This document shows, piece after piece, positions 14,203 through 14,209 of a DNA stretch of 14,209 nt. Origin of the DNA: Deltaproteobacteria bacterium UBA5754. Lineage in GTDB: Bacteria; Desulfobacterota; Dissulfuribacteria; Dissulfuribacterales; UBA5754. How positions within the stretch are numbered: the stretch's first letter is position 1; each line of letters begins with the position of its first letter. Location of the stretch: positions 20,146 through 34,354 of the forward strand of contig DIFG01000070.1 of NCBI GenBank assembly GCA_002419025.1, read 5' to 3'. A program made the translations under genes and the position numbers. Below the pieces are notes generated by a model that was not told the DNA's origin, ran no database searches, and saw nothing but the letters and a program-made list of their open reading frames with translations.

Positions 14203-14209
14203 ATTTGGG

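Overview
The window is about 14.2 kb of GC-rich, densely coding DNA from a Gram-negative anaerobe-type bacterium. A Desulfobacterota (deltaproteobacterial) origin is my best guess. It rests on the DUF4390-NtrY-NtrX gene order, a pentaheme c-type cytochrome with an in-frame TGA that looks like selenocysteine, and a stressosome-type operon ending in a histidine kinase. No rRNA, tRNA, CRISPR array or intact transposase was seen. The two ends of the window carry an 11-bp inverted match, so it may be a contig bounded by a dispersed repeat.

Region 1 (1-3961, + strand) is a small chemosensory cassette: a CheW-like adaptor, a Cache-domain methyl-accepting chemotaxis protein, and a secreted PhnD-type ligand-binding protein without ABC transporter partners. 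A sigma-28-like promoter may drive it. Together they look like a sensory unit in which a periplasmic binding protein presents a ligand to the chemoreceptor.

Region 2 (4035-4676, + strand) is plsY, the glycerol-3-phosphate acyltransferase of phospholipid synthesis. Its 3' end overlaps the convergent ntrX gene by 12 bp.

Region 3 (4665-8972, - strand) is an operon of a DUF4390 protein, an NtrY-like membrane histidine kinase and an NtrX-like sigma-54 activator with intact catalytic motifs. It is divergent from region 4 across a 181-bp AT-richer control region.

Region 4 (9154-10497, + strand) is a five-heme periplasmic cytochrome. The reading frame is interrupted by one TGA (10105-10107) and then continues without a frameshift for another 129 codons. 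I read this as one selenoprotein gene, resembling what I recall of the ExtKL cytochromes of Geobacter-type bacteria, rather than a truncated gene.

Region 5 (10505-14118, - strand) is a tightly overlapping four-gene stressosome-like operon. In order of transcription it encodes: a Cys-rich PAS plus STAS protein (RsbR-like); a single STAS protein (RsbS-like, with Thr at the phosphosite); an RsbT-like switch kinase fused to a degenerate PP2C/RsbX-like phosphatase domain; and a hybrid protein in which a degenerate RsbT-like domain precedes a histidine-kinase module that has Asp where the phospho-accepting His should be. This chain of fused and decayed signalling parts is the most unusual system in the window. 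Its output is not encoded here.
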